A stretch of DNA of 43,899 bases, taken from contig CAJUDW010000021.1 of the NCBI GenBank assembly GCA_910584995.1, positions 1 through 43,899 of the forward strand, read 5' to 3'. The notes beneath the pieces were generated by a model. It was not told the origin of the DNA. It ran no database searches and worked only from the letters and a program-made list of their open reading frames with translations. This DNA is from an uncultured Oscillibacter sp. Lineage in GTDB: Bacteria; Bacillota; Clostridia; Oscillospirales; Oscillospiraceae. The translations under genes were made by a program, and so were the position numbers. Numbering within the stretch: position 1 is the first letter of the stretch; every line of letters begins with the position of its first letter. Shown piece by piece: positions 32,257 to 40,074 of this stretch.

Positions 32257-34402
32257 GCTTGAAAAGAAAATCAAAGCCAAAATCCCCGGTGAGGATACGG
32301 GCATTGAAGTGAAGCACTCTCTCTGCGCAATCTGCAGCCCCGGCATCCACTGCGGCGTGGACTGCTATGTCAAGGACGGAAAGATCATCCGGGTGGAAGG
32401 GACCCCCGATCATCCCCTGAACCACGGCAAGCTGTGTACGAAGGGTTCCTCCCTGCGGAACTACGTGTACCGTGAGGACCGCATCAAGACCCCCCTGCGC
32501 CGGGTGGGCGAGCGGGGTGAGGGCAAGTTCGAGCCCATCTCCTGGGACGAGGCTTACCGGATCATCGCCGAAAAGCTGGAGGCGGTGAAGGCACAGTATT
32601 CCGCCCACTCCGTCGCCTTTTTCAGCGGCTACTGCAAATGGTACCGCCCCATCCTGCACCGGTTTACCCATGTCTTCGGCAGCGTGAACTTCGGAACGGA
32701 CGACAGCACCTGCTTCGCCTCCATGAACATCGCCAACAAGGTCACCGCCGGCGGCGGCGGCGGGCCCGACATGGCCAACGCCAGCACCTTCCTGGGCTGG
32801 AACTACGACGGCTACTACTCCAACCACCTGTCTGTTGCCGGCGTCCAGAAGCTGAAGGAGCGGGGCGGAAAGGTCATCATCATCGATATCCGGGATACCC
32901 CCGCCTCCAAGAACCTGGCGGATATCTTTTTGAAGATCCGGCCCGGCACCGACGGCGCCCTGGCCCTGGGCATGGCAAAACTCATCATCGACAACGGCTG
33001 GGCCGACATGGATTATGTAAACGCCTACACCTATGGCTTCCAGCAGTACAAGGAACTGGTCCAGCAGTATCCCCTGGAGAAGGTGGCGGACATCACCGGC
33101 CTGGATCCCGACGACATCGTCGCGGCCACCAAGCTGTATGCTACCAACGGCCCCGCCTGCACGAACTTCTCCGCGTCCGCGCTGGTCCACCATATCAACG
33201 GCTTCAACAGCCACCGGGCCATCCTCTGCCTGACGGCCCTGACCGGCAACTTTGACCGCAAGGGCGGCAACTTCCCCGTCCCCCCCAGCTATGTGCATAA
33301 GGCGGCGGGCTTCCGGAGCCGGGAGGAGGAATTCCGCTCCAACCGCTATCCCGGCGGGCAGGAGCGCATCGGCGCAGAGCGCTTCCCCCTGTGGAACGCC
33401 CAGAACGACGAGTTCCAGGCCATGGATCTGCTGCGCCAGATAGAGGAGGGCACCCCCTATCCCGTAAAGGCGGTTGTGGGCCTGGGCATGAACGCCAAGA
33501 TGTTCCCGGAGACGGACAAGCTGCTGGCGGCCATGAAGGAACACCTGGATTTCTTTGTGGATATCGATCTGTTCATGACCATGACCACCAAGTACGCGGA
33601 CATCGTGCTGCCTGCCTGCTCCTCCCTGGAGCGGGGCGAACTGAAACCCTACGAGGGCGGCTACATGACCTTTACCAAGCCTGTGATTCAGCCGCTGTAC
33701 GAGTCCAAGCCCGACGTGGAGATCCTGTGCGATCTGGCCCGGGTCATGAAACTGGACGACGAACTGCTGCAAAAGGGCCACGAGGCCTGCGTGGATTGGA
33801 TGATCGAAGGCTGCGGCCTGACGGTCGCCGATTTGAAGGCCGCCGACAAGCCCATCAAGGTGCCTGCCGCCCAGTGGCCCTGCAAGCCCGGCAAGCTGCT
33901 GGAAAACGGCTTCAAGACATCCACCGGCAAGTTTGAATTCTATTCCACCGCCATTGCGGCCATCGACCCCAAATACGGCCTGGATCCCCTGCCCAGCTAC
34001 CGGGATCCCCTGGAGGATCAGAACGATCCCGAAACCAGGGAAAAGTTCCCCTTCTACCTGTGCACCGGCGCGCGCCTGGCCCATGCGATCCATTCCCGCA
34101 CCCATGAGACGCCCTGGCTGCGCAGCCTCCGCCCCCATCCCACCTGCGAGATCCACGCCGCCGATGCGGAGAGGCTGGGTTTGCGGGACGGCGACACGGT
34201 GGAACTGTCCAGCCCTTACGGCGAGATCCGTATGAAGGCCAAGATTACCCGGAAGTCGCAGCCCGGCGTGCTGATGACCCTGCACGGCTACACCGAGGCC
34301 AATGTCAATGAGTTGATCGGCCGGAACCACCTGGATCCCTATTCCGGCTATCCCGGCTTCAAGGGTATGCGCTGCAACATCCGCAAATGTCAGGAGGGCT
34401 AA
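32249..34402 (+). CDS. Cytoplasmic molybdopterin oxidoreductase, DMSO reductase family
   Basis: A 717-residue catalytic subunit. Near the N-terminus Cys26, Cys29, Cys35 and Cys63 (LCAICSPGIHCGVDC, then GKLCTKG) should bind one 4Fe-4S cluster; Cys39 is extra. Cys155 in TDDSTCFAS is the likely molybdenum ligand. The bis-MGD binding domains follow, with the C-terminal barrel at about 600-717. There is no Tat signal, so the enzyme is cytoplasmic. The TTG start is preceded by AGGAGGG and overlaps the flavoprotein gene. The substrate is unknown: relatives include thiosulfate, arsenate and DMSO reductases, pyrogallol transhydroxylase and acetylene hydratase. No membrane-anchor gene is present. The Moco genes downstream fit a molybdenum or tungsten centre. 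Confidence 0.88.
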   Translation: MTELEKKIKAKIPGEDTGIEVKHSLCAICSPGIHCGVDCYVKDGKIIRVEGTPDHPLNHGKLCTKGSSLRNYVYREDRIKTPLRRVGERGEGKFEPISWDEAYRIIAEKLEAVKAQYSAHSVAFFSGYCKWYRPILHRFTHVFGSVNFGTDDSTCFASMNIANKVTAGGGGGPDMANASTFLGWNYDGYYSNHLSVAGVQKLKERGGKVIIIDIRDTPASKNLADIFLKIRPGTDGALALGMAKLIIDNGWADMDYVNAYTYGFQQYKELVQQYPLEKVADITGLDPDDIVAATKLYATNGPACTNFSASALVHHINGFNSHRAILCLTALTGNFDRKGGNFPVPPSYVHKAAGFRSREEEFRSNRYPGGQERIGAERFPLWNAQNDEFQAMDLLRQIEEGTPYPVKAVVGLGMNAKMFPETDKLLAAMKEHLDFFVDIDLFMTMTTKYADIVLPACSSLERGELKPYEGGYMTFTKPVIQPLYESKPDVEILCDLARVMKLDDELLQKGHEACVDWMIEGCGLTVADLKAADKPIKVPAAQWPCKPGKLLENGFKTSTGKFEFYSTAIAAIDPKYGLDPLPSYRDPLEDQNDPETREKFPFYLCTGARLAHAIHSRTHETPWLRSLRPHPTCEIHAADAERLGLRDGDTVELSSPYGEIRMKAKITRKSQPGVLMTLHGYTEANVNELIGRNHLDPYSGYPGFKGMRCNIRKCQEG

Positions 34403-34407
34403 CCACC

Positions 34408-34929
34408 ATGAAACATGTTTTTGTGTTCGATCAGGACAAGTGCAGCGCCTGCTCCGCCTGTATGATGGGCTGCATGGATCAAAACGATATTGACGTTACC
34501 CAGGGCGAAAAAGCGTTCCGCCAAACCTTTGACACCGAGGTTCCCACTGAGGACGGCGGAGTCTTCTGCGCCTACCTCTCCGCCGCCTGTATGCACTGCG
34601 AGGACGCGCCCTGCATCGCCGCCTGCCCGGCGGGCTGCATCAGCAAGGATCCCGAGACGGGCTTTACCATCTATGACAACACCAACTGCATCGGGTGCAA
34701 GAGCTGCGCCATGGCCTGCCCCTTCGGCGCGCCCCGCTACCGGAAATCCGACGGGAAGATGGTCAAATGCGACGGCTGCAACATCCGGGTGAAGAACGGC
34801 CTCCAGCCTGCCTGTGTCCGGGCCTGCTCCTTCGGCGCGCTGACCTGCGTCACGGAGGAGGAGTACGCGGCCAGCGGCAGCACCAAGGCGTGCCATGTCC
34901 TGATCCACCAGCTGGGCCTGAAGAAATAA
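34408..34929 (+). CDS. Ferredoxin-type electron-transfer subunit with four 4Fe-4S clusters
   Basis: A 173-residue DmsB/NrfC-like protein. Sixteen cysteines form four cluster sets: CSACSACMMGC (12-22), CMHCEDAPCIAACP, CIGCKSCAMACP, and CDGC with a later CVRAC. It transfers electrons between the active site of the preceding molybdenum subunit and a donor or acceptor, perhaps the flavoprotein. The ATG at 34408 lies 11 bases beyond AGGAGG and 5 bases after the stop of the large subunit. Compared with DmsB (about 200 residues) it is somewhat short but keeps all ligands. Confidence 0.92.
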   Translation: MKHVFVFDQDKCSACSACMMGCMDQNDIDVTQGEKAFRQTFDTEVPTEDGGVFCAYLSAACMHCEDAPCIAACPAGCISKDPETGFTIYDNTNCIGCKSCAMACPFGAPRYRKSDGKMVKCDGCNIRVKNGLQPACVRACSFGALTCVTEEEYAASGSTKACHVLIHQLGLKK

Positions 34930-35068
34930 CAAAAAAAGTCTGCTTTCAAGCTGGGGTGTCTACGGAACGATCTATGACACCCCAGCCGCAGCCCGCCGCC
35001 GCGGGGCTGCCGGGTGGGGAGGGAAACCGAACCGCTTTTCCGTGTTTGAAGAGAAAGCATAAAGCTTA

Positions 35069-35229
35069 GAACCTGTATTCACAACCGTTGAACGGGGCCT
35101 GTCCGGTCTTTTTCCCGTCATACCGCGTTGACTTCCCTTGTAATCCGTCAGGATTACTGCGGAAAATCTCCTTGTCTGGCGGGAAAAATCCTTGCCCATC
35201 CGGCATTCCCCGGGTATGAATACAGGTTC
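35069..35229 (-). mobile_element. MITE-like repeat, intact copy 2
   Basis: A 161-bp element with perfect termini GAACCTGTATTCA/TGAATACAGGTTC and a flanking TTA at both sides (35066-35068 and 35230-35232), consistent with a 3-bp target duplication. In inverse orientation its ends match copies 1 and 3, but its centre differs. It lies after the ferredoxin gene in a gap that holds no gene. Confidence 0.8.
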
Positions 35230-35300
35230 TTAAATCCGTACCCTGTCTTTGCGGCAGGGGGGCGCGCTTTATGTGGTTAAAGTGCGCCCCCCTGCTTTTG

Positions 35301-35453
35301 GATCTTGTATTCACCGGCGGGGATGCGGGAAGGATGGGGTTTGCCCGCCTGGAAGGAAAAAATCCCAGGAATACCGGACGTATGCCGGGATTTTTTCACG
35401 GGGCAGGGCCGCAAAAGGCCCGGACGGGCTTCAATGCCTGTGCATACAGGGTC
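35301..35453 (+). mobile_element. MITE-like repeat, degenerate copy 3
   Basis: A 153-bp element with decayed ends GATCTTGTATTCA and TGCATACAGGGTC and a body homologous to copy 1 at 14386-14537. It lies about 70 bases from copy 2 and ends some 40 bases before the next gene. Confidence 0.75.
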
Positions 35454-35495
35454 TTAGTTCAGTTTGAAATGTCATGCGACGAAGGAGAGTTGTTT

Positions 35496-36494
35496 ATGCA
35501 TATCCGTGAAGAGGTCCTGTTTTTAAGCGAACAGGATGTTTTGCGCCTGTTCTCTGCCCAGGACGCCATCGCCGCTGCGGAAGATACCTTCTACCACATC
35601 GGCACAGGGGAGATTACCGTAGGGACCATGGCGCTGATGTACGTGGATCAGGAAAAGGGGAATAATTTCCATTCCATGCCGGCAATCCTGCACCACCGGG
35701 ACGTATCCGGCGTGAAGTGGATCGATACCTATGCCTCCCCGCAGCCCGGGTATCCCTTCAGCCACGGGAACCTGGTGATCGTCAGCGACACCGTGACAGG
35801 CTCTCCCATCGCCATTGTGGGAGCCACCAATATTACCAATATGCGCACGGCGGGCGGGCACGGCGTCGTGCAGGCCCGGGCCCTCTGCAATCCTAACCCT
35901 GAGGTGCTGTCCGTTATCGGCTGCGGCGCCCAGGCCCAGGCCGGTATGTGGGGCTTTCTGGCCGGGTTCCCCTCCCTGAGGCAGATCCGCCTGTTCAGCC
36001 GGAGCCGCGCCCCCATGGAGGCCATGCAGCGGGAACTGTCTGGCCGGTTGGAGGTGGTGCTCTGCGGATCCCCCCAGGAGGCCGTGGGGGGCAGCAGCCT
36101 GATCCTGATGGCCTCCGGGGCGGTAACACCCCTGGTGACCTGGGACATGCTGGCTCCCGGCGCTACGGTTATCGGCATCGAGGGCTTCCGGGATATGGAT
36201 CCCGCTATCGGCAAAAAAGCGGACAAATGGTATCTGGGGTACATGCCCCCGGATCAGGTGATCCTGGAAAGCCCCGCCCTGAATCCGGGCCATACCCTGT
36301 GCCGGGAGGACGTATTCGGCGACATGACCCAGCTTTTGACGGGAAAGATCCCTGGGCGGGAGCGGGCGGACGAGATCATCGTATCGACCCATATGGGCAT
36401 GGGGGCCCATGATGTCAACAGCGCCTACACCATCTACCTGCGGGCAAAGGAGCAGGGGATAGGGACAAAGCTGGTTCTGGACAGCGGATGCTGA
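35496..36494 (+). CDS. Ornithine cyclodeaminase/mu-crystallin family protein
   Basis: A 332-residue NAD(P)-binding protein. HSMPAILH and GVKW lead into the substrate region, NITNMRTAGG carries the carboxylate-binding arginine, and LSVIGCGAQAQAGMWGFL is the Rossmann motif. The segment that in true ornithine cyclodeaminase holds the catalytic Asp (GSD-type) reads IGIEGFRDMDP here, so ornithine deamination is doubtful. Other family members reduce cyclic or open imines, such as iminosuccinate reductase BhcD and ketimine reductase. The ATG at 35496 follows GAAGGAGAG. The stop overlaps the mobA start. It may work with the opine dehydrogenase on imino acids; that is inference. Confidence 0.82.
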   Translation: MHIREEVLFLSEQDVLRLFSAQDAIAAAEDTFYHIGTGEITVGTMALMYVDQEKGNNFHSMPAILHHRDVSGVKWIDTYASPQPGYPFSHGNLVIVSDTVTGSPIAIVGATNITNMRTAGGHGVVQARALCNPNPEVLSVIGCGAQAQAGMWGFLAGFPSLRQIRLFSRSRAPMEAMQRELSGRLEVVLCGSPQEAVGGSSLILMASGAVTPLVTWDMLAPGATVIGIEGFRDMDPAIGKKADKWYLGYMPPDQVILESPALNPGHTLCREDVFGDMTQLLTGKIPGRERADEIIVSTHMGMGAHDVNSAYTIYLRAKEQGIGTKLVLDSGC

Positions 36495-37633
36495 TGCCCC
36501 GGGACGGACAGAACCAGGTCTATCCCATTCTGCGGCAGGGAGGGGCGGCGGTGGAGAAGCACTTTGCCTCCCTGGAGGGCTGGCGGAACGAATGCCGTTT
36601 ATACGCCACCCTGGCCGGGAAGCTGCCCCTGCCGGAGATACTGGAGGCCGCCCCAGGGCGGCTTGTGCTGTCCTACTGCGGGGCCCCCACGATGCTGGCT
36701 GAACTGCAGCGGCAGGAGGTGCAGGGGTTTGATCCCGCCCCATGGCAGGCCCTTGCGCAGTGGCTGCGAACATGCCGGAATGTGTGCGGGGAATTGCCTG
36801 ACAGGATGGATCTGGGGAATTTCCTCTGGGACCCGGCCAAAGGGCAGATCATAGGCCTGGGTTTGGAAGGTTTCCGGCCTGCGGGCCGCGGCAGCCTTTC
36901 CCTGGCGGATTTGCCGGGAGATACCTGTGAAACCGCCGTTGGCGGGCCGGCCATATTGGCGCGGGAGTTGGGCGCGCTTCCCGGCCCAGACGTCCGTGCG
37001 CCCGGGGAGCCTGGTGCCGGTTGGGCCGGACGGATATCCGGCGTTATTCTCGCAGGCGGCGCCTCCTCCCGGATGGGCGTCAACAAGGCGGGGCTCCGCC
37101 TGGGGAGCAGCACCCTGCTCCAGATCCAGATTGAAAAAATGCGGGCCCTGGGGATTACGGATATCATGCTCTCCGGCGAAACCTGTCCCCGGATGCCCGG
37201 CGTCAGGGTGGTTCCGGATGTGCTGCCGGGGAACGGGCCCCTGGGCGGGCTGCACGCCTGCTTGCAGGCAGCCCGGCATGAGGCCTGCCTTGTGCTGAGC
37301 GTCGATGTGCCGCTGCTGCCGTCCGCCGCGCTGGCATACCTCTGCCGGGCCCACCGGGGAGGAGCCACTTTGCTGGGGCACGGGCAGCTGGAGGAGCCGC
37401 TGGTTGCGGTTTACGACGCCGATCTTGCCCCAGGGATCCCCGGGCTGATACGGGAGGGGAGGCGCTCCGCCCGGGCGCTTGCGCCCCCGCGCCTGCAGAA
37501 CATCTTTGCCTATCGCGGCCCCGGGGAACTGCTGGAAAACTGCAATACGCCCGGGGAGTTTTCCGAGGCGTCGCGCCTTTTCCGGGCGTATGCCGAGGTA
37601 GGCATTTCCCTGATCACATTCGGCCTTCCCTGA
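36488..37633 (+). CDS. mobA: Kinase-like domain fused to MobA-type molybdenum cofactor guanylyltransferase
   Basis: A 381-residue two-part protein. Residues from about 183 are a MobA nucleotidyltransferase that adds GMP to molybdopterin: ISGVILAGGASSRMGVNKA (LAGG at 188-191), VVPDVLPGNGPLGGLHACL, LSVDVPLLP and EPLVAVY. The first 180 residues are not part of MobA. They look like a degraded aminoglycoside-phosphotransferase or lipopolysaccharide-kinase fold: VEKHFASLEGWRNECRLY, then MDLGNFLWDPAKGQIIGLGLEGFRP, resembling a catalytic loop and metal-binding segment. The function of that part is unknown. Start at 36488 or the ATG at 36494, both overlapping the upstream stop. It opens the Moco operon. 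Confidence 0.8.
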   Translation: MLMPRDGQNQVYPILRQGGAAVEKHFASLEGWRNECRLYATLAGKLPLPEILEAAPGRLVLSYCGAPTMLAELQRQEVQGFDPAPWQALAQWLRTCRNVCGELPDRMDLGNFLWDPAKGQIIGLGLEGFRPAGRGSLSLADLPGDTCETAVGGPAILARELGALPGPDVRAPGEPGAGWAGRISGVILAGGASSRMGVNKAGLRLGSSTLLQIQIEKMRALGITDIMLSGETCPRMPGVRVVPDVLPGNGPLGGLHACLQAARHEACLVLSVDVPLLPSAALAYLCRAHRGGATLLGHGQLEEPLVAVYDADLAPGIPGLIREGRRSARALAPPRLQNIFAYRGPGELLENCNTPGEFSEASRLFRAYAEVGISLITFGLP

Positions 37634-37664
37634 CGGGCGGCTGGGGAAGAGACAAAGAAGCGGG

Positions 37665-37682
37665 GCCGGGGAGATCCCCGGC
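37665..37682 (+). terminator. Hairpin between mobA and moeA
   Basis: GCCGGGGA and TCCCCGGC pair in an 8-base stem with a GA loop, extendable with mismatches. No T run follows; it may attenuate transcription between the genes. Confidence 0.4.
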
Positions 37683-37756
37683 TCCGGGAAACGCGGCGCG
37701 CCCCCTGGGGGAAGGCGGAAGCGCCGGGATTTACGCTGCCGCTGGAGGATGAAACT

Positions 37757-38977
37757 ATGCTGAAAAGACCGGATTACATGACAGCCCGCGCCCTTTTGAT
37801 GGACGCTGTAGAGCCCGTGGGAACCGAGTGGGCGGCCCTGAGCGAAAGCGGCGGCCGGATCCTGGCCCAGGATCTGATCGCTGTAGAGAACGTCCCGCCC
37901 TTTGACCGCTCGCCTTATGACGGCTACGCGCTGCGCGCCGCCGATACCGCAGGCGCGTCCGGGGAAACACCTGTGACGCTGCGGGTCCTGGAGGAGGTTC
38001 CCGCAGGCTCCGTGCCCACGGAGATTGTGACGGAGGGGTCTGCGGTGAAAATCTTTACCGGCGCGCCCATCCCCCAAGGGGCGGACGCGGTGATAAACTA
38101 TGAACGGACATCGTTTACCGGGACAGCCGTCACGGTATATGCGCCCCTGCGCAGCGGGGAAAACATCATCCGGGCGGGGGAAGACGTCCGATGCGGCGGG
38201 CTGCTTGCCCGCCGGGGGGATGCGGTGGATCCGGGGATTGCGGGGACGCTGGCCTCCCAGGGCATTGCCGCGCCGTCTGTCTATCAGATCCCCAAGGTCG
38301 GTATTTTGTCCACCGGCAGCGAACTGGTGGAGGTCAACGATGTCCCGGGCCCGGGCCCGGGGAAAATACGCAATTCCAACCGTCATACCTTTGAAGCCCT
38401 GCTGAAGGCGATAGGCTGCGAGGGCGTCTATCTGGGCACTGCGGGGGACTCCGCGGCGGAGATCTGCGGGCTCATCCAGGAAGGCCTGCGCAAATGCAGC
38501 GCCATTGTGATCACCGGCGGGGTGTCTGCCGGCGACTATGACCTGACCCCGGACGCCATGGAGATGGCCGGCGTGGAACTGCTGTTCCGGGGGGCGGCAA
38601 TCAAGCCCGGCATGGCCTGCGCCTACGGCGTCTGGGGCGGTAAGCCCGTCTGCGGCCTGTCCGGAAGCCCTGCGTCCGCCCTTACGAATTTCTACGCCAT
38701 TGGGCTGCCTGCGCTGCGGAAGCTGATGGGGTGCCGGGAGCCGCTGCCCCGGAACGTCAAGGTCACGCTTTCCGGCAGCTTCGGCAAAAAGAGCCCGGTC
38801 ACCCGTTTCCTGCGGGGAAAGCTGGAACTGAAGGACGGCAGGGTCTGCATGGCGCTTCCCGGGAACCAGGGAAACGCAGTGCTCAGCAGCGTCATCGGCT
38901 GCGACGTCATGGCCGTCGTTCCCGCAGGGAGTGGCCCGCTCCCTTCCGGCACGGAACTGGAAGGGTTTTTGCTGTAA
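37757..38977 (+). CDS. moeA: Molybdopterin molybdenumtransferase MoeA
   Basis: A 406-residue enzyme that inserts molybdate into adenylylated molybdopterin. PPFDRSPYDGYALRAAD near residues 50-66, the domain III motifs STGSELVEVND and GGVSAGDYDLTPDAM, and the C-terminal beta domain from about 330 are present. GGAGGATGAAAC precedes the ATG. It lies 123 bases after mobA. Some Clostridia use MoeA for tungsten as well, so the metal is not certain. Confidence 0.94.
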   Translation: MLKRPDYMTARALLMDAVEPVGTEWAALSESGGRILAQDLIAVENVPPFDRSPYDGYALRAADTAGASGETPVTLRVLEEVPAGSVPTEIVTEGSAVKIFTGAPIPQGADAVINYERTSFTGTAVTVYAPLRSGENIIRAGEDVRCGGLLARRGDAVDPGIAGTLASQGIAAPSVYQIPKVGILSTGSELVEVNDVPGPGPGKIRNSNRHTFEALLKAIGCEGVYLGTAGDSAAEICGLIQEGLRKCSAIVITGGVSAGDYDLTPDAMEMAGVELLFRGAAIKPGMACAYGVWGGKPVCGLSGSPASALTNFYAIGLPALRKLMGCREPLPRNVKVTLSGSFGKKSPVTRFLRGKLELKDGRVCMALPGNQGNAVLSSVIGCDVMAVVPAGSGPLPSGTELEGFLL

Positions 38978-39118
38978 AAAAGGCAACACCGGAAACCTGG
39001 CGGAGATTCACAGGGACGCGGCTTATCCGGGGGGGGGAGCCGCTATTTCCGTCAAGCCCGCTCCGCCTTGGGACGGCGGGCCGTTACCCCGATTGCGTAT
39101 ATGCGGAAGGTGCTGAAT

Positions 39119-40072
39119 ATGGTTGATTCATTCGGAAGGACAATATCCTATCTGCGCCTGTCGGTGACAGAGCGCTGCAATCTCCGCTGCCGGTACTGTA
39201 TGCCTGAGGAGGGCATCTGCAAAAAGCGGCGGGCGGACATGCTCACGGAGGACGAGATGATCCTGGCGGTGAAGGCCGCCGCCTCCCTGGGTTTTCACAA
39301 GCTGCGTATTACCGGCGGGGAACCGCTGGTAAAAAAGAACATCCTCTCCATCTGCGACCGGGCTGCAGCGGTGGAGGGGATTGATGAGGTTTGCCTTACC
39401 ACCAACGGCACGCTGCTGCCCCGGCTTTCCAAGCCCCTGCGGCAGGCAGGCGTCCGTCGGGTTAACATCAGCCTTGACACTTTGGACGAGAACCGTTATG
39501 CTTATATTACGCGGCGAGGCCCGCTGTCCGCGGCTTTAGCCGGTATCGAAAGCGCCATTGGCGCGGGTTTTGAGCGGGTCAAGGTCAATACCGTCCTGAT
39601 CGGCGGCTTTAATGACAGCGAGATCGGCAGCCTCGCGGAACTTACCGTCCGGTATCCCATCGATGTGCGCTTCATTGAACTGATGCCCATGTATGACAGT
39701 GGTGACTTCAAAGAGAACGCCATGATCCCCTGCGAAACCGTGCTTGACCGCCTCCCCGGCCTGGAGCCGGTGGACGGTAGCGGCGGTGTGGCAAAGCTTT
39801 ACCGCCTGCCCGGGGCCCAGGGGGATATCGGGCTTATCAGCCCCCTGAGCCGCCATTTCTGCGGGGAGTGCAGCCGCATACGCCTGACTGCTGACGGATA
39901 TCTGAAGCCTTGCCTCCACTCCCCGGCGGAGTTCGGCATAAAGGGCCTGGACTTCGCGGGGATGGTCGGGCAGTTCCAAAGGGCCGTTATGGAAAAGCCG
40001 GCGTGCCACGGCGGGCTGTCCGCGCAAAAGCGCAGCGGCGCAGGCCGGGACATGAACCGTATCGGAGGGTGA
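39119..40072 (+). CDS. moaA: GTP 3',8-cyclase MoaA
   Basis: A 317-residue radical SAM enzyme starting molybdopterin synthesis from GTP. The SAM cluster motif CNLRCRYC lies in TERCNLRCRYCMPEEG (about 18-33), RITGGEPLV follows, and the second cluster uses FCGECSRIRL plus the cysteine of LKPCLHS. The chain ends in GG, as the enzyme requires for catalysis. The ATG at 39119 follows GGAAGG; upstream in-frame codons precede that site. The 141-base gap to moeA has a run of nine G residues and a GCGGCT/AGCCGC hairpin. The next gene begins 3 bases downstream. Confidence 0.95.
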   Translation: MVDSFGRTISYLRLSVTERCNLRCRYCMPEEGICKKRRADMLTEDEMILAVKAAASLGFHKLRITGGEPLVKKNILSICDRAAAVEGIDEVCLTTNGTLLPRLSKPLRQAGVRRVNISLDTLDENRYAYITRRGPLSAALAGIESAIGAGFERVKVNTVLIGGFNDSEIGSLAELTVRYPIDVRFIELMPMYDSGDFKENAMIPCETVLDRLPGLEPVDGSGGVAKLYRLPGAQGDIGLISPLSRHFCGECSRIRLTADGYLKPCLHSPAEFGIKGLDFAGMVGQFQRAVMEKPACHGGLSAQKRSGAGRDMNRIGG

Positions 40073-40074
40073 AC

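Noticed and set aside
32249..34402. Selenocysteine in the molybdoenzyme
   Set aside because: No in-frame TGA lies in the gene, and Cys155 occupies the likely metal-ligand position.
35066..35314. Small open frames in the gap after the ferredoxin gene
   Set aside because: They coincide with the MITE-like elements, and similar peptides result from the related repeat at 14386, which shows that the similarity comes from the repeat and not from a protein gene.
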